From NCBI RefSeq assembly GCF_014645835.1, contig NZ_BMMM01000033.1, positions 17,050 through 81,049 of the forward strand: DNA of 64,000 nucleotides, read 5' to 3'. The notes under the pieces are model-generated. The model saw nothing but the letters and a program-made list of their open reading frames with translations, did no database searches and was not told the DNA's origin. The stretch comes from Streptomyces albiflavescens (GTDB lineage: Bacteria; Actinomycetota; Actinomycetes; Streptomycetales; Streptomycetaceae). The position numbers and the translations under genes are program-made. Of the stretch, positions 35,259 through 44,326 are shown one piece after another (position 1 is the first letter of the stretch; every line of letters begins with the position of its first letter).

Positions 35259-36689
35259 ATGACGACGACCGATCAGCCTCACGTCCGCGACGACGACAGT
35301 GACCCCACCTTGTACCGCACTCCGGCGGATGCCGTAGCCGCACCCCCGGAGAAGTTCGCCTATGTCGTAGGTTTCGCCCCGACCGCACAGCGCGCGGACG
35401 CGTTGTTCACTGTCGGCACCGAGCCCGAATCCCCCGCATACGGCCGTGTGACCTCCCACGCCGAGCTACCCGGCCTGGGCAACGAACTGCACCACTTCGG
35501 CTGGAACGCCTGCTCGAGCGCGCTGGCGCATACCGGTCATCATCACGCTGCACGGCGCTACCTCATCATCCCGGGACTGCGCTCCTCCCGGCTGCACGTC
35601 TTCGACACCGGCCCCGATCCCGCCCGCCCGCGCCTGGTCAAGGTGGTCGAGCCCGAGGAGCTGGCCACCAAAGCCGGATATTCGCGTCCGCACACACTCC
35701 ACTGTGGCCCCGACGGAGTGTTCCTGTCCTGCCTGGGCGGCGCGGACGGTGCGGACGGGCCTGGCGGCGTCGCGCTGCTGGACCACGAAAGCTTCGAAGT
35801 GCTGCGCGCCTGGGAGAGCGACCGCGGACCTCAGTGGCTCGCCTACGACCTCTGGTGGCATCTGCGCCAGAACATCGCCGTGACCAGCGAGTGGGGGACC
35901 CCCTCGATGTACGAGGACGGCCTTGTCCCCGAACTGCTGCTGGGTCGCCAGTACGGTCACTCACTGCACTTCTGGGAGCTGGACTCCGGCCGGCACCTGC
36001 AGCGCGTCGACCTGGGGGATGAGAACCAGATGGTGCTGGAGCTGCGTCCCGCGCACGACCCCGAGGCGACGTGGGGGTTCGCACACACCGTGGTCAACGT
36101 GGAGGACCTGTCGGCGTCGGTGTACCTGTGGAACCGGGAGGGCGAGGACTTCGTGGTCCACAAGGTGATCACCATCCCTGCCGAGCCCGCGCAAACGGAG
36201 GACCTGCCCCCAGCGCTGCAGCCGTTCGGCGCCGTGCCCCCATTGATCACCGACATCGACCTGTCGGTGGACGACCAGTGGCTGTACGTGTCCGCATGGG
36301 GAACCGGCGATCTGCACCAGTACGACGTGAGCGACCCGTTCCATCCGAGGCCGACCGCGTCCGTGCGTCTTGGCGGCATCGTCAGCCGACAGCCACATCC
36401 CGCCGAGCCGGACACTCCGCTGACCGGCGGAGCACAGATGGTCGAGCTCAGCCGCGACGGGCGGCGCGTGTACCTGACGAACTCCTTGTACGGCACCTGG
36501 GACGCGCAGTTCTATCCGGCGGGAATCGACCCGTGGATGGTCAAACTCGACGCCGACACCTCGCACGGCGGGCTCTCCGTCGACAGCCGCTTCTACCCGC
36601 ACGGCCCGGATTTCCTGGGCTTGCGCGTGCACCAGACGCGCCTGCAAGGCGGCGACGCCTCCTCGGATTCGTACTGCTACAGCCGCTGA
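35259..36689 (+). CDS. Selenium-binding protein SBP56 family, methanethiol oxidase
   Basis: A 476-aa cytosolic seven-blade propeller protein. Conserved SBP56 segments are visible: GNELHHFGWNACSS, RPHTLHCGPDG, PLITDIDLSVDDQWLYVS and GGAQMVELSRDGRRVYLTNS. Characterised bacterial relatives are copper-dependent methanethiol oxidases giving formaldehyde, sulfide and peroxide. A good AGAAGG ribosome site precedes the ATG. The gene is convergent with the conflict operon. Sulfur release would fit the cys and homocysteine methyltransferase genes nearby. Confidence 0.9.
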   Translation: MTTTDQPHVRDDDSDPTLYRTPADAVAAPPEKFAYVVGFAPTAQRADALFTVGTEPESPAYGRVTSHAELPGLGNELHHFGWNACSSALAHTGHHHAARRYLIIPGLRSSRLHVFDTGPDPARPRLVKVVEPEELATKAGYSRPHTLHCGPDGVFLSCLGGADGADGPGGVALLDHESFEVLRAWESDRGPQWLAYDLWWHLRQNIAVTSEWGTPSMYEDGLVPELLLGRQYGHSLHFWELDSGRHLQRVDLGDENQMVLELRPAHDPEATWGFAHTVVNVEDLSASVYLWNREGEDFVVHKVITIPAEPAQTEDLPPALQPFGAVPPLITDIDLSVDDQWLYVSAWGTGDLHQYDVSDPFHPRPTASVRLGGIVSRQPHPAEPDTPLTGGAQMVELSRDGRRVYLTNSLYGTWDAQFYPAGIDPWMVKLDADTSHGGLSVDSRFYPHGPDFLGLRVHQTRLQGGDASSDSYCYSR

Positions 36690-36738
36690 GTCGACGGCCG
36701 AACATGACGGTCGCCGACTTCAGGATCCCGCCGAGGGG

Positions 36739-39700
36739 TCAGGGGAACATGGAGCGCGGTCCCAACAGCAGCGAGGCAAGGCGCAGATACGCCTTGTACG
36801 CGTCGGGGGTCAGCCAGGACAGTTCGACCGTGCTGCCCATGTTGAGATGGTTGTCACGCGGCACGTTGACGACTCCGCGGCAGCGTGAGCTCAGGCCCAT
36901 GATGCTGACGGAGTCGAGTGTCCAGCCGGCCGCGGGGCGGCTGTGGTTGAGGACGACGACGGCCTCACGAACCTTGTCGGGCATGTTCAGGGTCACCAGA
37001 CGGTCCATGGCCTGCTGCGCCTGTGTCACTCCCGCGGGATCCGCACGCGAGACGATGACCACACGGTCGGACTCCTTGAGCACCGCCGGCGTGAACTTGT
37101 CCGAGTCGACCAACGTCAGGTCGAAATACGTCTGGGTCGTGCGTGCCACCCGGCGGAAGTCGTAGTCCGTGTACTGGCCCACGGCCGAAGTGCGGGACAC
37201 GGAGTCGTTGGCGAGCACGTGGAGCCCCGAGCGGTGGGGCGACAGGAAGAGCTGGAGATCCTCGAAGTGGCGTACGTCGTGCAGTGACTCGGCCAGGTCG
37301 GACAGGCTGGCCAGGGTGTTGCGGAACACCCGGTTGCCGATACGGACCTGGCTGCCCGTATGCCGGTCGGCATCGATGGCGAGCACCCGCTCCTGGCGCT
37401 GATCGGCCAGTACAGCACCGAGCACCATGGTGGTCGTGGTGCAGCCGACGCCGTCCTTGACTCCCACGAGCGCGATGCGCAGGGGGTGCAGCAGAGGCGC
37501 CCGGATGGTCTCGATCCACTGATCGCGGTGGTCCTCCTCATACTCCGCGGCCTCCGGCTCGGGCGCGACGGCGTCGTCGGAGGCATCCGCGTCCCGCTCC
37601 ACGTCCTCCCACTCGACGCCGTCCGGGAGCAGCTCCCCGAAGGCGTCCGCCACCTCACGGGCGGTCGGCCGCCCCGCCGGCTCGGGCTCGACGCAGCGCA
37701 GCAACAACTCTCTGATCGACTCGTCGAGTTCCGCGAGCTCCGGGCTCCGCCTCAGCGCCTCGCCCTCGTACCAGGGCCACGCCCGGCCGGTCGCGGCCTG
37801 CAACAGGATGCAGCCCAGGGAGTACACGTCACCCGCCGCGATCCGGGACTCCCCCCAGTACGTCACCTCGGGGGCTCGATAGGGGGAGCCGGCCGGCGTG
37901 GACGGCGTCGACGCGCTCCACGCGCCGTCGATGCGCGCCGACGTCCAGCCGATGAGATGCAGCGTCGACTCGGTGACCAGCACGGTGCCGGGGGTCAGGG
38001 CGCCGTGCACGATGCCCTTGTGGTGGCAGCGGGTCACCGCCCGCGCCAGATTCCAGCCCAGCCACGTGAACAGCGGTGTGCCGGGCTGTGCCCCGGCCGT
38101 CTCGAGCACGGCACGGAGTGTGGGCGCGGGCAGACCGCCGCTCAGCGTGTCCAGGCGCAGGGCGAGCCACGGAGTCGCACCGTCCAGGTCGCTGCGGACC
38201 ACGGCGGGCGCGTACATCCCGTCCATACGGCGCAGCGCGCGTCGCTCCACATCGAGCAGTTCCCGTGCGACAGGAGAGGCGAAAGAGTAGGACACCCGTA
38301 GCAGCACCCGCTGCCCGTCCTCGTCCTCTCCGATGTACGCGGTGGGTTTGCCGCCCGTTCCGTCGCGCTGCAGCAGGTTGTACGGGCCCAGGGAATGCAG
38401 GTCCTGGAGTCGCAGTGGCAGCCAGGACGGGGCCGTCTCCAGGCCCGACGGCAGCCGCACCGCCTCGTATTCAGTGGTCTGCGGCGGTGCGAGGGCCATC
38501 GGTTTGGCGCCGAGGTGGGTGAGGAGGCGGTCCTCCAGCCACGCGAACGGCCGTGTTCCGGGCAGCAGTTCGCCGGTGCCGGAAGGATGGGCGAGCCAGG
38601 CGGGGAAGTCGGGTGAGCGGCCCACCAGGGTACGCAACCGCTCGGTAACGGCCCGGGTGGTGCGCAGCAGATCGATCGGGGACGCGGTGTCGAGCAGGAT
38701 CTCCTGGGCGTCGCTGGGGAAGCCGAACCTGCGGTGCTGGGCCGGCATCCGCTCGTCGACCGGATCGACCTGTCGCATCAGGCCGCCCAGGAACACTTCG
38801 GCCAGATGGGCGGTGTCGGCCCGCCACGGCACGGCGGCCTGGACCAGACGCATGACGGGCACCGTGAGCGGGGACACGGCGGCGAGATGGGCGGCCAGCC
38901 GGTAGGCCTGGGGCGACGCGGCGTCGCGGAATCTGAGCACGGCGTCCGCCGCGCCGCCGCCCCGGGTGTCGGCACCATGCCGCGCGGCCGTGGCCTGCAA
39001 GGGGGCCAACAGTGGCAGTTCCGTGCTGCCGCCCGGCGAAGCCACCAGCCGCGCCCATGCGGCGACCGCGGGGGGATACGGTTCGAGTACGGGTACCGGG
39101 ACTCCGGGGAACTCGTCGCCGAGCCCGGGCGGCAGCAGGGGGTCGGCCACCTCCCAGGTGTCGTTCGCCGCGCCCCGCCGCCGGGTCGTCACCAGCCATG
39201 GCTCCGAGCGGATGCCCGACCCGTCCCACATATGGGAGGGCAGCGCGTGCATGATCGCCGTCGGCCCCTGGTGCGCCCAGCGTTCCAGCGTCGCGTGCAG
39301 CCGACCGTCCCGCCAGCAGGCGCCGACGCCGTCGCTGATCACCAGCACCAGCGTGCCGCCCGAGGGGTCGACGACCGACGCGGGAGGGAGGAGCGGGGAA
39401 TGCGGATCGAAGGGGCGGGAGCGCAGCAGCGGGGCCCCCGCCGATCGGGTGTCCAGACCGTGCACACGGATGTCGCGGAAGGCGCCCAGGCGTTCCAGGA
39501 GAGCACGCAACTCCATCGCGAGTCGCCGCCACAGCAGCATGGATATGCCGTCGTCGATCAGCAGGGCGAGATCGAGCCAGCGCTGCCGGGCCGGGCGGGT
39601 CACCACATCGGGCAGTCCCGTCTCGGCCATGGCGGACGCCGTCGCCTCCTCGTCGAACTCCCGCTTCAACGGCCCCGGTTGGGGCTGCTTCAGCAGGCGC

Positions 39701-40317
39701 AGCGAACGGCTGAGGCGGAGTTCGTCCGCACCGAGCGCCTTCTCCTCCGGCACCCGAACGGGCAGCGCGCCCTCGCCGGGGGCGCCGCGCGGCACCGGTG
39801 CGGCGAGGTCGGCGAACTCGGGCGCACTCCGCGCGGCCGCGGCGGCGTGCAGCGCGCCCAGAAGCTGGGCGGGGGGCGGCGGCTGGGCCGGTGCCGCGGG
39901 CGCTGGGGAGCCCCGCTCCGCCGGGGCGGTGCCGTCCGCGGGACGCGAGGTGTCCGCGGCGCCCCTGCCCGGCGGGGGCGCGGAATCCGCGGCCAGCGCG
40001 CTCGCGAGCGGTGCGCCGGCTCCAGCCGGAAGCCGCGCCGCCAGCCACAGGGTGTCGAGCAGCTCATGGATCGACAGCTCGTGCCCGGCCAGTCTGCCGA
40101 GCCCGCTGAGCGGAGGGAGGACCGACGGCTCCCCACGGCCACTCCGTACACCCGGAGTCCCTGGGCGGAGGTCTCGGGACATGCCGTTGCCCGAGTCAGC
40201 CAGATCGCCTGGGCCGCCCGGGTGACTCGGGCCGCTTCCGTCGCCCGGCCCGCCCTGGCCGCGGTCCCCGTCGCCCTCCGGCCCGGAGCCGCCCGGTTTC
40301 CAGCCGCCCCCGGGCAC
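36739..40317 (-). CDS. SAV_2336-type vWA protein fused to pseudokinase and MinD-like domain
   Basis: About 1192 aa from GTG 40317, one base after the MoxR stop; ATG 40182 is an alternative. The order is a Gly/Pro-rich leader, an SAV_2336 N-terminal region, a vWA-like domain (LALLIDDGISML near residue 254, VLVISDGVG), a helical middle, a kinase-like fold at about 646-905 and a MinD/ParA-like domain from about 950. The kinase part has lost its catalytic residues: VAIK is LLRV, HRDLKPEN is HGALTPGT and DFG is GWT, while APE remains. The MinD P-loop reads VKDGVGCTTT, with Cys for the usual GK lysine. Likely the MoxR-partner scaffold and sensor of a conflict system. Confidence 0.85.
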   Translation of the reverse strand: MPGGGWKPGGSGPEGDGDRGQGGPGDGSGPSHPGGPGDLADSGNGMSRDLRPGTPGVRSGRGEPSVLPPLSGLGRLAGHELSIHELLDTLWLAARLPAGAGAPLASALAADSAPPPGRGAADTSRPADGTAPAERGSPAPAAPAQPPPPAQLLGALHAAAAARSAPEFADLAAPVPRGAPGEGALPVRVPEEKALGADELRLSRSLRLLKQPQPGPLKREFDEEATASAMAETGLPDVVTRPARQRWLDLALLIDDGISMLLWRRLAMELRALLERLGAFRDIRVHGLDTRSAGAPLLRSRPFDPHSPLLPPASVVDPSGGTLVLVISDGVGACWRDGRLHATLERWAHQGPTAIMHALPSHMWDGSGIRSEPWLVTTRRRGAANDTWEVADPLLPPGLGDEFPGVPVPVLEPYPPAVAAWARLVASPGGSTELPLLAPLQATAARHGADTRGGGAADAVLRFRDAASPQAYRLAAHLAAVSPLTVPVMRLVQAAVPWRADTAHLAEVFLGGLMRQVDPVDERMPAQHRRFGFPSDAQEILLDTASPIDLLRTTRAVTERLRTLVGRSPDFPAWLAHPSGTGELLPGTRPFAWLEDRLLTHLGAKPMALAPPQTTEYEAVRLPSGLETAPSWLPLRLQDLHSLGPYNLLQRDGTGGKPTAYIGEDEDGQRVLLRVSYSFASPVARELLDVERRALRRMDGMYAPAVVRSDLDGATPWLALRLDTLSGGLPAPTLRAVLETAGAQPGTPLFTWLGWNLARAVTRCHHKGIVHGALTPGTVLVTESTLHLIGWTSARIDGAWSASTPSTPAGSPYRAPEVTYWGESRIAAGDVYSLGCILLQAATGRAWPWYEGEALRRSPELAELDESIRELLLRCVEPEPAGRPTAREVADAFGELLPDGVEWEDVERDADASDDAVAPEPEAAEYEEDHRDQWIETIRAPLLHPLRIALVGVKDGVGCTTTTMVLGAVLADQRQERVLAIDADRHTGSQVRIGNRVFRNTLASLSDLAESLHDVRHFEDLQLFLSPHRSGLHVLANDSVSRTSAVGQYTDYDFRRVARTTQTYFDLTLVDSDKFTPAVLKESDRVVIVSRADPAGVTQAQQAMDRLVTLNMPDKVREAVVVLNHSRPAAGWTLDSVSIMGLSSRCRGVVNVPRDNHLNMGSTVELSWLTPDAYKAYLRLASLLLGPRSMFP

Positions 40318-40318
40318 G

Positions 40319-41272
40319 CTAGACCATCCCGCCAAGGCGGTGCAGTACGGCGTCCAGCAGGCCGTCGGCGTCCAGATCGACTCCGCCCTTGCGCAGGAAC
40401 ACGGCGTTGAGCAGCTGGTCCGTGGCCAGCTCACCGGGTGCCCTGCGGTTGAGGAAGGCGTGCAGCAGGTCGTCCACGTCGGCCAGCGCCCCCTCACCAA
40501 GGTGCGCGGCGACGATGTCCCGCAGCCGGGCCTCGTCCGGGTCCGGCAGATCGAGCCGTACACAGCGGCGCATGAAGGCGGGCGGGAAATCCCGTTCCCC
40601 GTTGCTGGTGATCACCACGACGGGGAACTCCCGGCACCGCACCACACCGCGGGTCACCGTGACCCGCTCACCCCCCGAACCATGGGTCAGCACCGGCACC
40701 TCCGACTGGGCCTCCGGCAACCGGGACAGCTCCAGGATCTCGAACTCGCCCTCCTCGAACACGGTCAGCAGATCGTTCGGCAGATCGACGTCGCCTTTGT
40801 CCAGCTCGTCCACGAGCAGGAGCCGCGGCCGGTCACGCGGCACCAGGGCGGTGCCCAGCGGGCCGAGCCGGACGTAGGTGCCGATGTCCGGCTCGGCCTC
40901 CCCGCGCTCCTGGCGCAGATGTGTCTCGCGCAGCCTGCCGATCGCGTCGTACCCGTACAGCGCGTCCTTGAGGACCGAACGGCTGTTGACCGGCCATTGG
41001 AGGACCGGGCCGAGGGACAGCTCGTGGGCGATGGCGTGCGCCAGCGAAGACTTGCCGGTGCCGGGGTGCCCGGTGACCAGCAGCGGACGGCGCAGATGCA
41101 GGGCGGCGCTCACCACATCGGCCTCCGTGCGCCCGATCAGATACGGGCGGTGCCGCGTGCGGCTGCCCGTCCCGTCGCCGAACTGCCGCCAGGGCGGCGC
41201 CTCGGGGAACTCCACCTGCCGGGCCACGCGGTCACCGCGGAACAACCGCCACCCGTCGGTCTGCTGCGTCAT
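40319..41272 (-). CDS. MoxR-type AAA+ ATPase of VMAP ternary system
   Basis: A 317-aa AAA+ ATPase with Walker A GHPGTGKS at residues 68-75, Walker B LLLVDELDK at 151-159, sensor 1 VVVITSNGERDFP and an arginine-finger region FMRRCVRLDLPDPDE. The ATG at 41272 overlaps the protease-VMAP stop (ATGA), so it is translationally coupled; the 25-codon extension upstream is not needed. MoxR ATPases work with vWA proteins, encoded next, as remodelling machines. Confidence 0.92.
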   Translation of the reverse strand: MTQQTDGWRLFRGDRVARQVEFPEAPPWRQFGDGTGSRTRHRPYLIGRTEADVVSAALHLRRPLLVTGHPGTGKSSLAHAIAHELSLGPVLQWPVNSRSVLKDALYGYDAIGRLRETHLRQERGEAEPDIGTYVRLGPLGTALVPRDRPRLLLVDELDKGDVDLPNDLLTVFEEGEFEILELSRLPEAQSEVPVLTHGSGGERVTVTRGVVRCREFPVVVITSNGERDFPPAFMRRCVRLDLPDPDEARLRDIVAAHLGEGALADVDDLLHAFLNRRAPGELATDQLLNAVFLRKGGVDLDADGLLDAVLHRLGGMV

Positions 41273-43494
41273 CCTGTGCGCTCCGTTCCTTCCGATGGGT
41301 CGGCGAGTTGGAGTTCGTCCGGCAGCGGCAGCCCGATGTCCTCCCACACCAGGGCGGGACGCGCGGACACCGCCCGGTTGGCGTAGGCATGGACCCTGAA
41401 GTGCCGTACGCGCTCCGGAAGTCCGTCGACAGGACCGTGCGGGGCCAGGGAGTCGAGCGGGTCACTGTCGTCCGGACCGGGGGCGGCTCGGTCCCACAGC
41501 ACGACCGGAACCCCCATCACCAGGCACACGGGCAGTAACTCACCGCGGAGCTCGGTGCTTCCATGCACAAGGACGCGGGCAGTGTCCCGATGGGTTGTCT
41601 TGAGCAGCCCGATCAGTCCCGCTCTGCCACCGATCCTGTGGTCCGCGAGCAGGGTGTCGCTCTGGTGGCGGGAGTTCCATCGCCGCTCGAGGTCCGCGTG
41701 GCCGGTGCGCGAGCGCCGCCGGATCTTCGGGCACCGCAGCACGAGGTGAAAGTCCTCGCCGAGCGGCGCGGGTATGTACTCGTCGGCGCCCGCCCCGTCC
41801 CACTCGTCCAGCGCGAGCTCCAGGGCGTCCGGCGGCACCGACACGGCGACCAGCGCGACTCCGCCCCCGGCACCTTCCGCGCCACCGGCCACCTCCCGGA
41901 TCAGCCGGGCGATCTCCCGACCGGTACGCGGGCGATCGGATTCCGTGGCGGCGCGCGCGGGAGTGCCGTCGGGGCGCAGCCGCCACACCGAGCACCGGTA
42001 GTGGCCGACAGGGTCCTTGGCGTACCGGTCCAGCTCCACCAGCACCCGGACGCCGGCCGGCGCGGTCCGCCGGGACCAGCGGTCCGCGTCCCCCCGCCGC
42101 TCCTGCAACGCCGACGAATGAATCCCGAGGCGGGTGGCGACCCGGCTGCTCCACTCCCGCAGCGCCTGCCGGGCCAGGTCGCCGGACGTCTCGGCAGCAA
42201 CGTACTCGACGACCCGTAGCAGAGCCGGCAGACGGGGCGTCTCGTCGGGGACCGGCGACCCGTCCCCGTACCAGCTCTCCAGCTCGCGTACGACCCCGGG
42301 CACGGCGGAGGGCACGAGGCGGGCCGCCTGCAGCGAGCGCGGCAGGTCGACGTAGGGCAGCGCGGCGGTGGCGGCGCGGCACAGCAGGCCCGGATCGTGC
42401 TCGGTGAGATACTCCAACTTGCCTACCAGTGCCCGGTGTTCGGGCACCGACAGCAGACGGGCGGCTTCCGTGAGCCGGCCGAGGGCCAGCAGCCGGTCGA
42501 GCTCGGCCCGGCCGCGCGAGTCGTCCGTCACCTTGGGCGCGAGCGACTCGGCGAGCGTGGGCAGCGCCCGCTCGGTGCCGCTGAGCAGCAGCGCCAGCTC
42601 CTCCACGGTCGGCGCGCTCCCGTCCGCCGGAGCCCGCAGGCCGAGCTGGGCGGCGAGCACGGTGGCGTGGTCGGCGCGCGCCCGAGGGTCGCCGAGCAGA
42701 CCGTGCAGCGGGCCGACCATCATGTCGCGCACCGACTCGGCCTCGGCGAGGGTGGCGGCGGACCGCTCCCGCGAACCGTTCACGTGGCCTTCGGGTGCCG
42801 CACCCACCCGCGCCAGCTCCCGAAACACCGACTGCCAGCCGAGCCCCCAGCTCCGCCGTACGGTGTGCTGCGCCGAAAGGGCCCCGTCGGGCGCGGTGAT
42901 CCGGCCCATGACCAGCCCGACGGCCGCCTGGTCGGTCACCGACCACAGGGGCCCGCCGCTGTAGCCCTCATCGACCGCGGCGCCCGACAACTGCCCGTCG
43001 AGATAACAGATCCGGCCGTCGTACGCCCCCACCCGGGCGTCGGCGTACGAGAACGGCTGCCCGCCCCCGTACCAGGCCCGCACCTGCTGGCCGCGCTCCA
43101 TCTCCAGCCAGCGCACCGGGCTCACCGGCGGCGGCGGTTCATCGTTCAGCTCGAGGACGGCCAGATCGCCGTCCCACTCCAGGGAACCGTCGGGGACCGG
43201 GCCGTACTGCGGCGAGCGCGGCGGTATCCAGGCCACCAGCCGAGCCGGGTGCACGTCCGAGGCGGACAGCACCGGGAAGGACACGTCAAGCGTGACCTTC
43301 CCAGGATTGTGCGGGCTGAGACTGCGCAGCCCGAGCGCCGCATTGATGACATGGGCGCAGGTCAGCAGCCTGCGGCCGGCCAGGTAGACGCCCGCGCCCG
43401 CGGTACGGCCGCGATCCGTGGACAGGACGCGCACCAGCGCGCCGCGGGCATCTCTGGACGAGGGGTCCTCCGGCGACGTGAACCAGGTCGTCAC
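41269..43494 (-). CDS. Trypsin-like serine protease fused to VMAP domains, with TTA codon
   Basis: A 741-aa protein. Residues 15-215 form a trypsin fold with an intact triad: His48 (LLTCAHVI), Asp110 (WDGDLAVLEL) and Ser179 (EGYSGGPLW). A helical VMAP middle domain follows and the C-terminus (about 490-735; LDEWDGAGADEYIPAPLGE, RWNSRHQSD, PVVLWDRA) matches the VMAP-C type. No signal peptide, so the protease is cytoplasmic. Codon 653 is TTA (41536-41538). It starts with GTG overlapping the stop of the small upstream gene. In the family the protease is the predicted effector. Confidence 0.9.
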   Translation of the reverse strand: MTTWFTSPEDPSSRDARGALVRVLSTDRGRTAGAGVYLAGRRLLTCAHVINAALGLRSLSPHNPGKVTLDVSFPVLSASDVHPARLVAWIPPRSPQYGPVPDGSLEWDGDLAVLELNDEPPPPVSPVRWLEMERGQQVRAWYGGGQPFSYADARVGAYDGRICYLDGQLSGAAVDEGYSGGPLWSVTDQAAVGLVMGRITAPDGALSAQHTVRRSWGLGWQSVFRELARVGAAPEGHVNGSRERSAATLAEAESVRDMMVGPLHGLLGDPRARADHATVLAAQLGLRAPADGSAPTVEELALLLSGTERALPTLAESLAPKVTDDSRGRAELDRLLALGRLTEAARLLSVPEHRALVGKLEYLTEHDPGLLCRAATAALPYVDLPRSLQAARLVPSAVPGVVRELESWYGDGSPVPDETPRLPALLRVVEYVAAETSGDLARQALREWSSRVATRLGIHSSALQERRGDADRWSRRTAPAGVRVLVELDRYAKDPVGHYRCSVWRLRPDGTPARAATESDRPRTGREIARLIREVAGGAEGAGGGVALVAVSVPPDALELALDEWDGAGADEYIPAPLGEDFHLVLRCPKIRRRSRTGHADLERRWNSRHQSDTLLADHRIGGRAGLIGLLKTTHRDTARVLVHGSTELRGELLPVCLVMGVPVVLWDRAAPGPDDSDPLDSLAPHGPVDGLPERVRHFRVHAYANRAVSARPALVWEDIGLPLPDELQLADPSEGTERTG

Positions 43495-43877
43495 GGCTCG
43501 GTCCGGCGGGGTAGCTGCCAGGTAGCCGAAATGGTCATGCTGGCCTGGCCGTTGACGCCGACGATGCCGATCTTGAGGTCCTGTCCGATCTGGATGCCGA
43601 AGTCGACGGAGATTTCGTTCGGCGGGTCGGGTATTCCCCGGATGGAGTCGTGCACCTGTTGCAGTACGGGCCCCAGGGGGCTCAGCACGCTGCGCAGGCC
43701 GTCCGTCGCCAGCGACGCGACGCGCGCGCCGCGGCCGACCGGCACCACCCCGGAGATGCCGCCCGGCAGATCGGCATCCGCCGCCGGGCCGGCCGGCTCT
43801 TCTCCCGCGGCAGCGAGTTCGAGCCTCACCTGCGCCCCGTCGTCGAGGGTGAACTCCATGTAGTCGTAGTGCGGCAC
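43491..43877 (-). CDS. Trypsin-co-occurring domain (CU044_2847 family) small protein
   Basis: About 128 aa from GTG 43877 or 122 aa from ATG 43859; neither has a ribosome site and CACAAT lies six bases before the GTG, so a leaderless start is possible. It is a beta-rich protein: YMEFTLDDGAQVRLEL at the start and ISVDFGIQIGQDLKIGIVG near the end, as in CU044_2847 proteins that co-occur with trypsin-like effectors. First gene of the conflict operon, coupled by GTGA to the protease. Probably binds or restrains the protease; inference. Confidence 0.8.
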   Translation of the reverse strand: MPHYDYMEFTLDDGAQVRLELAAAGEEPAGPAADADLPGGISGVVPVGRGARVASLATDGLRSVLSPLGPVLQQVHDSIRGIPDPPNEISVDFGIQIGQDLKIGIVGVNGQASMTISATWQLPRRTEP

Positions 43878-44032
43878 AGAGGCATTGTGCCGGTCGATGT
43901 CCCTTGGAGGCAGGCGAGTTGAGGAATCGGGGCGAGGCAGTGGCATGCGGATCTGGCGCCCCGCGCAGAAGACGTCGGGTACGAGGCTGTGTCCGACGAT
44001 GCCACGTGGGCCGCCCGACGGGACCGGACAGG

Positions 44033-44240
44033 CCCTAGGGGGTTTCTGATGGATCTCCGCGGCGTCGCGACGCCCGGCACGCACTCTCGCCGCACCGGAC
44101 AAAAGCCCTAGTAGCTCCTCCCCCACGCTCGGCTTCGCTCGCGCGGGGGGACCCCCATCGAGGACTTCCGCCCGGCACGCCGAGAGCACGCACCGAACGC
44201 CGCTCCTTCTTCCACGGAGATCCATCAGAAACCCCCTGGG
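44033..44240. mobile_element. MITE-like element with ~29-bp terminal inverted repeats
   Basis: The left end at 44033-44062 and the right end at 44212-44240 share AGGGGGTTTCTGATGGATCT in inverted orientation, with one indel and one mismatch in about 29 bp. The 208-bp element has no coding capacity. It contains a perfect palindrome GGCGTCG-CGACGCC (44061-44074) and a GC-rich hairpin at 44120-44149 whose GCTTCGCTC core is common in Streptomyces intergenic DNA. No clear target-site duplication. It occupies much of the 449-bp gap upstream of the conflict operon; the remainder shows no gene. Confidence 0.7.
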
Positions 44241-44314
44241 TCGGCTCCCACCTCGCGGCGTCCGCGCGGCCACACATGGACCGGACGCAAGCGGGCGCCG
44301 CTCCCCGCATCGAC

Positions 44315-44320
44315 TAGCGT
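44315..44320 (+). promoter_or_regulatory. -10 box of leaderless mmuM
   Basis: TAGCGT followed by six bases and the ATG at 44327, with no ribosome binding site. Confidence 0.5.
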
Positions 44321-44326
44321 CGTGTC

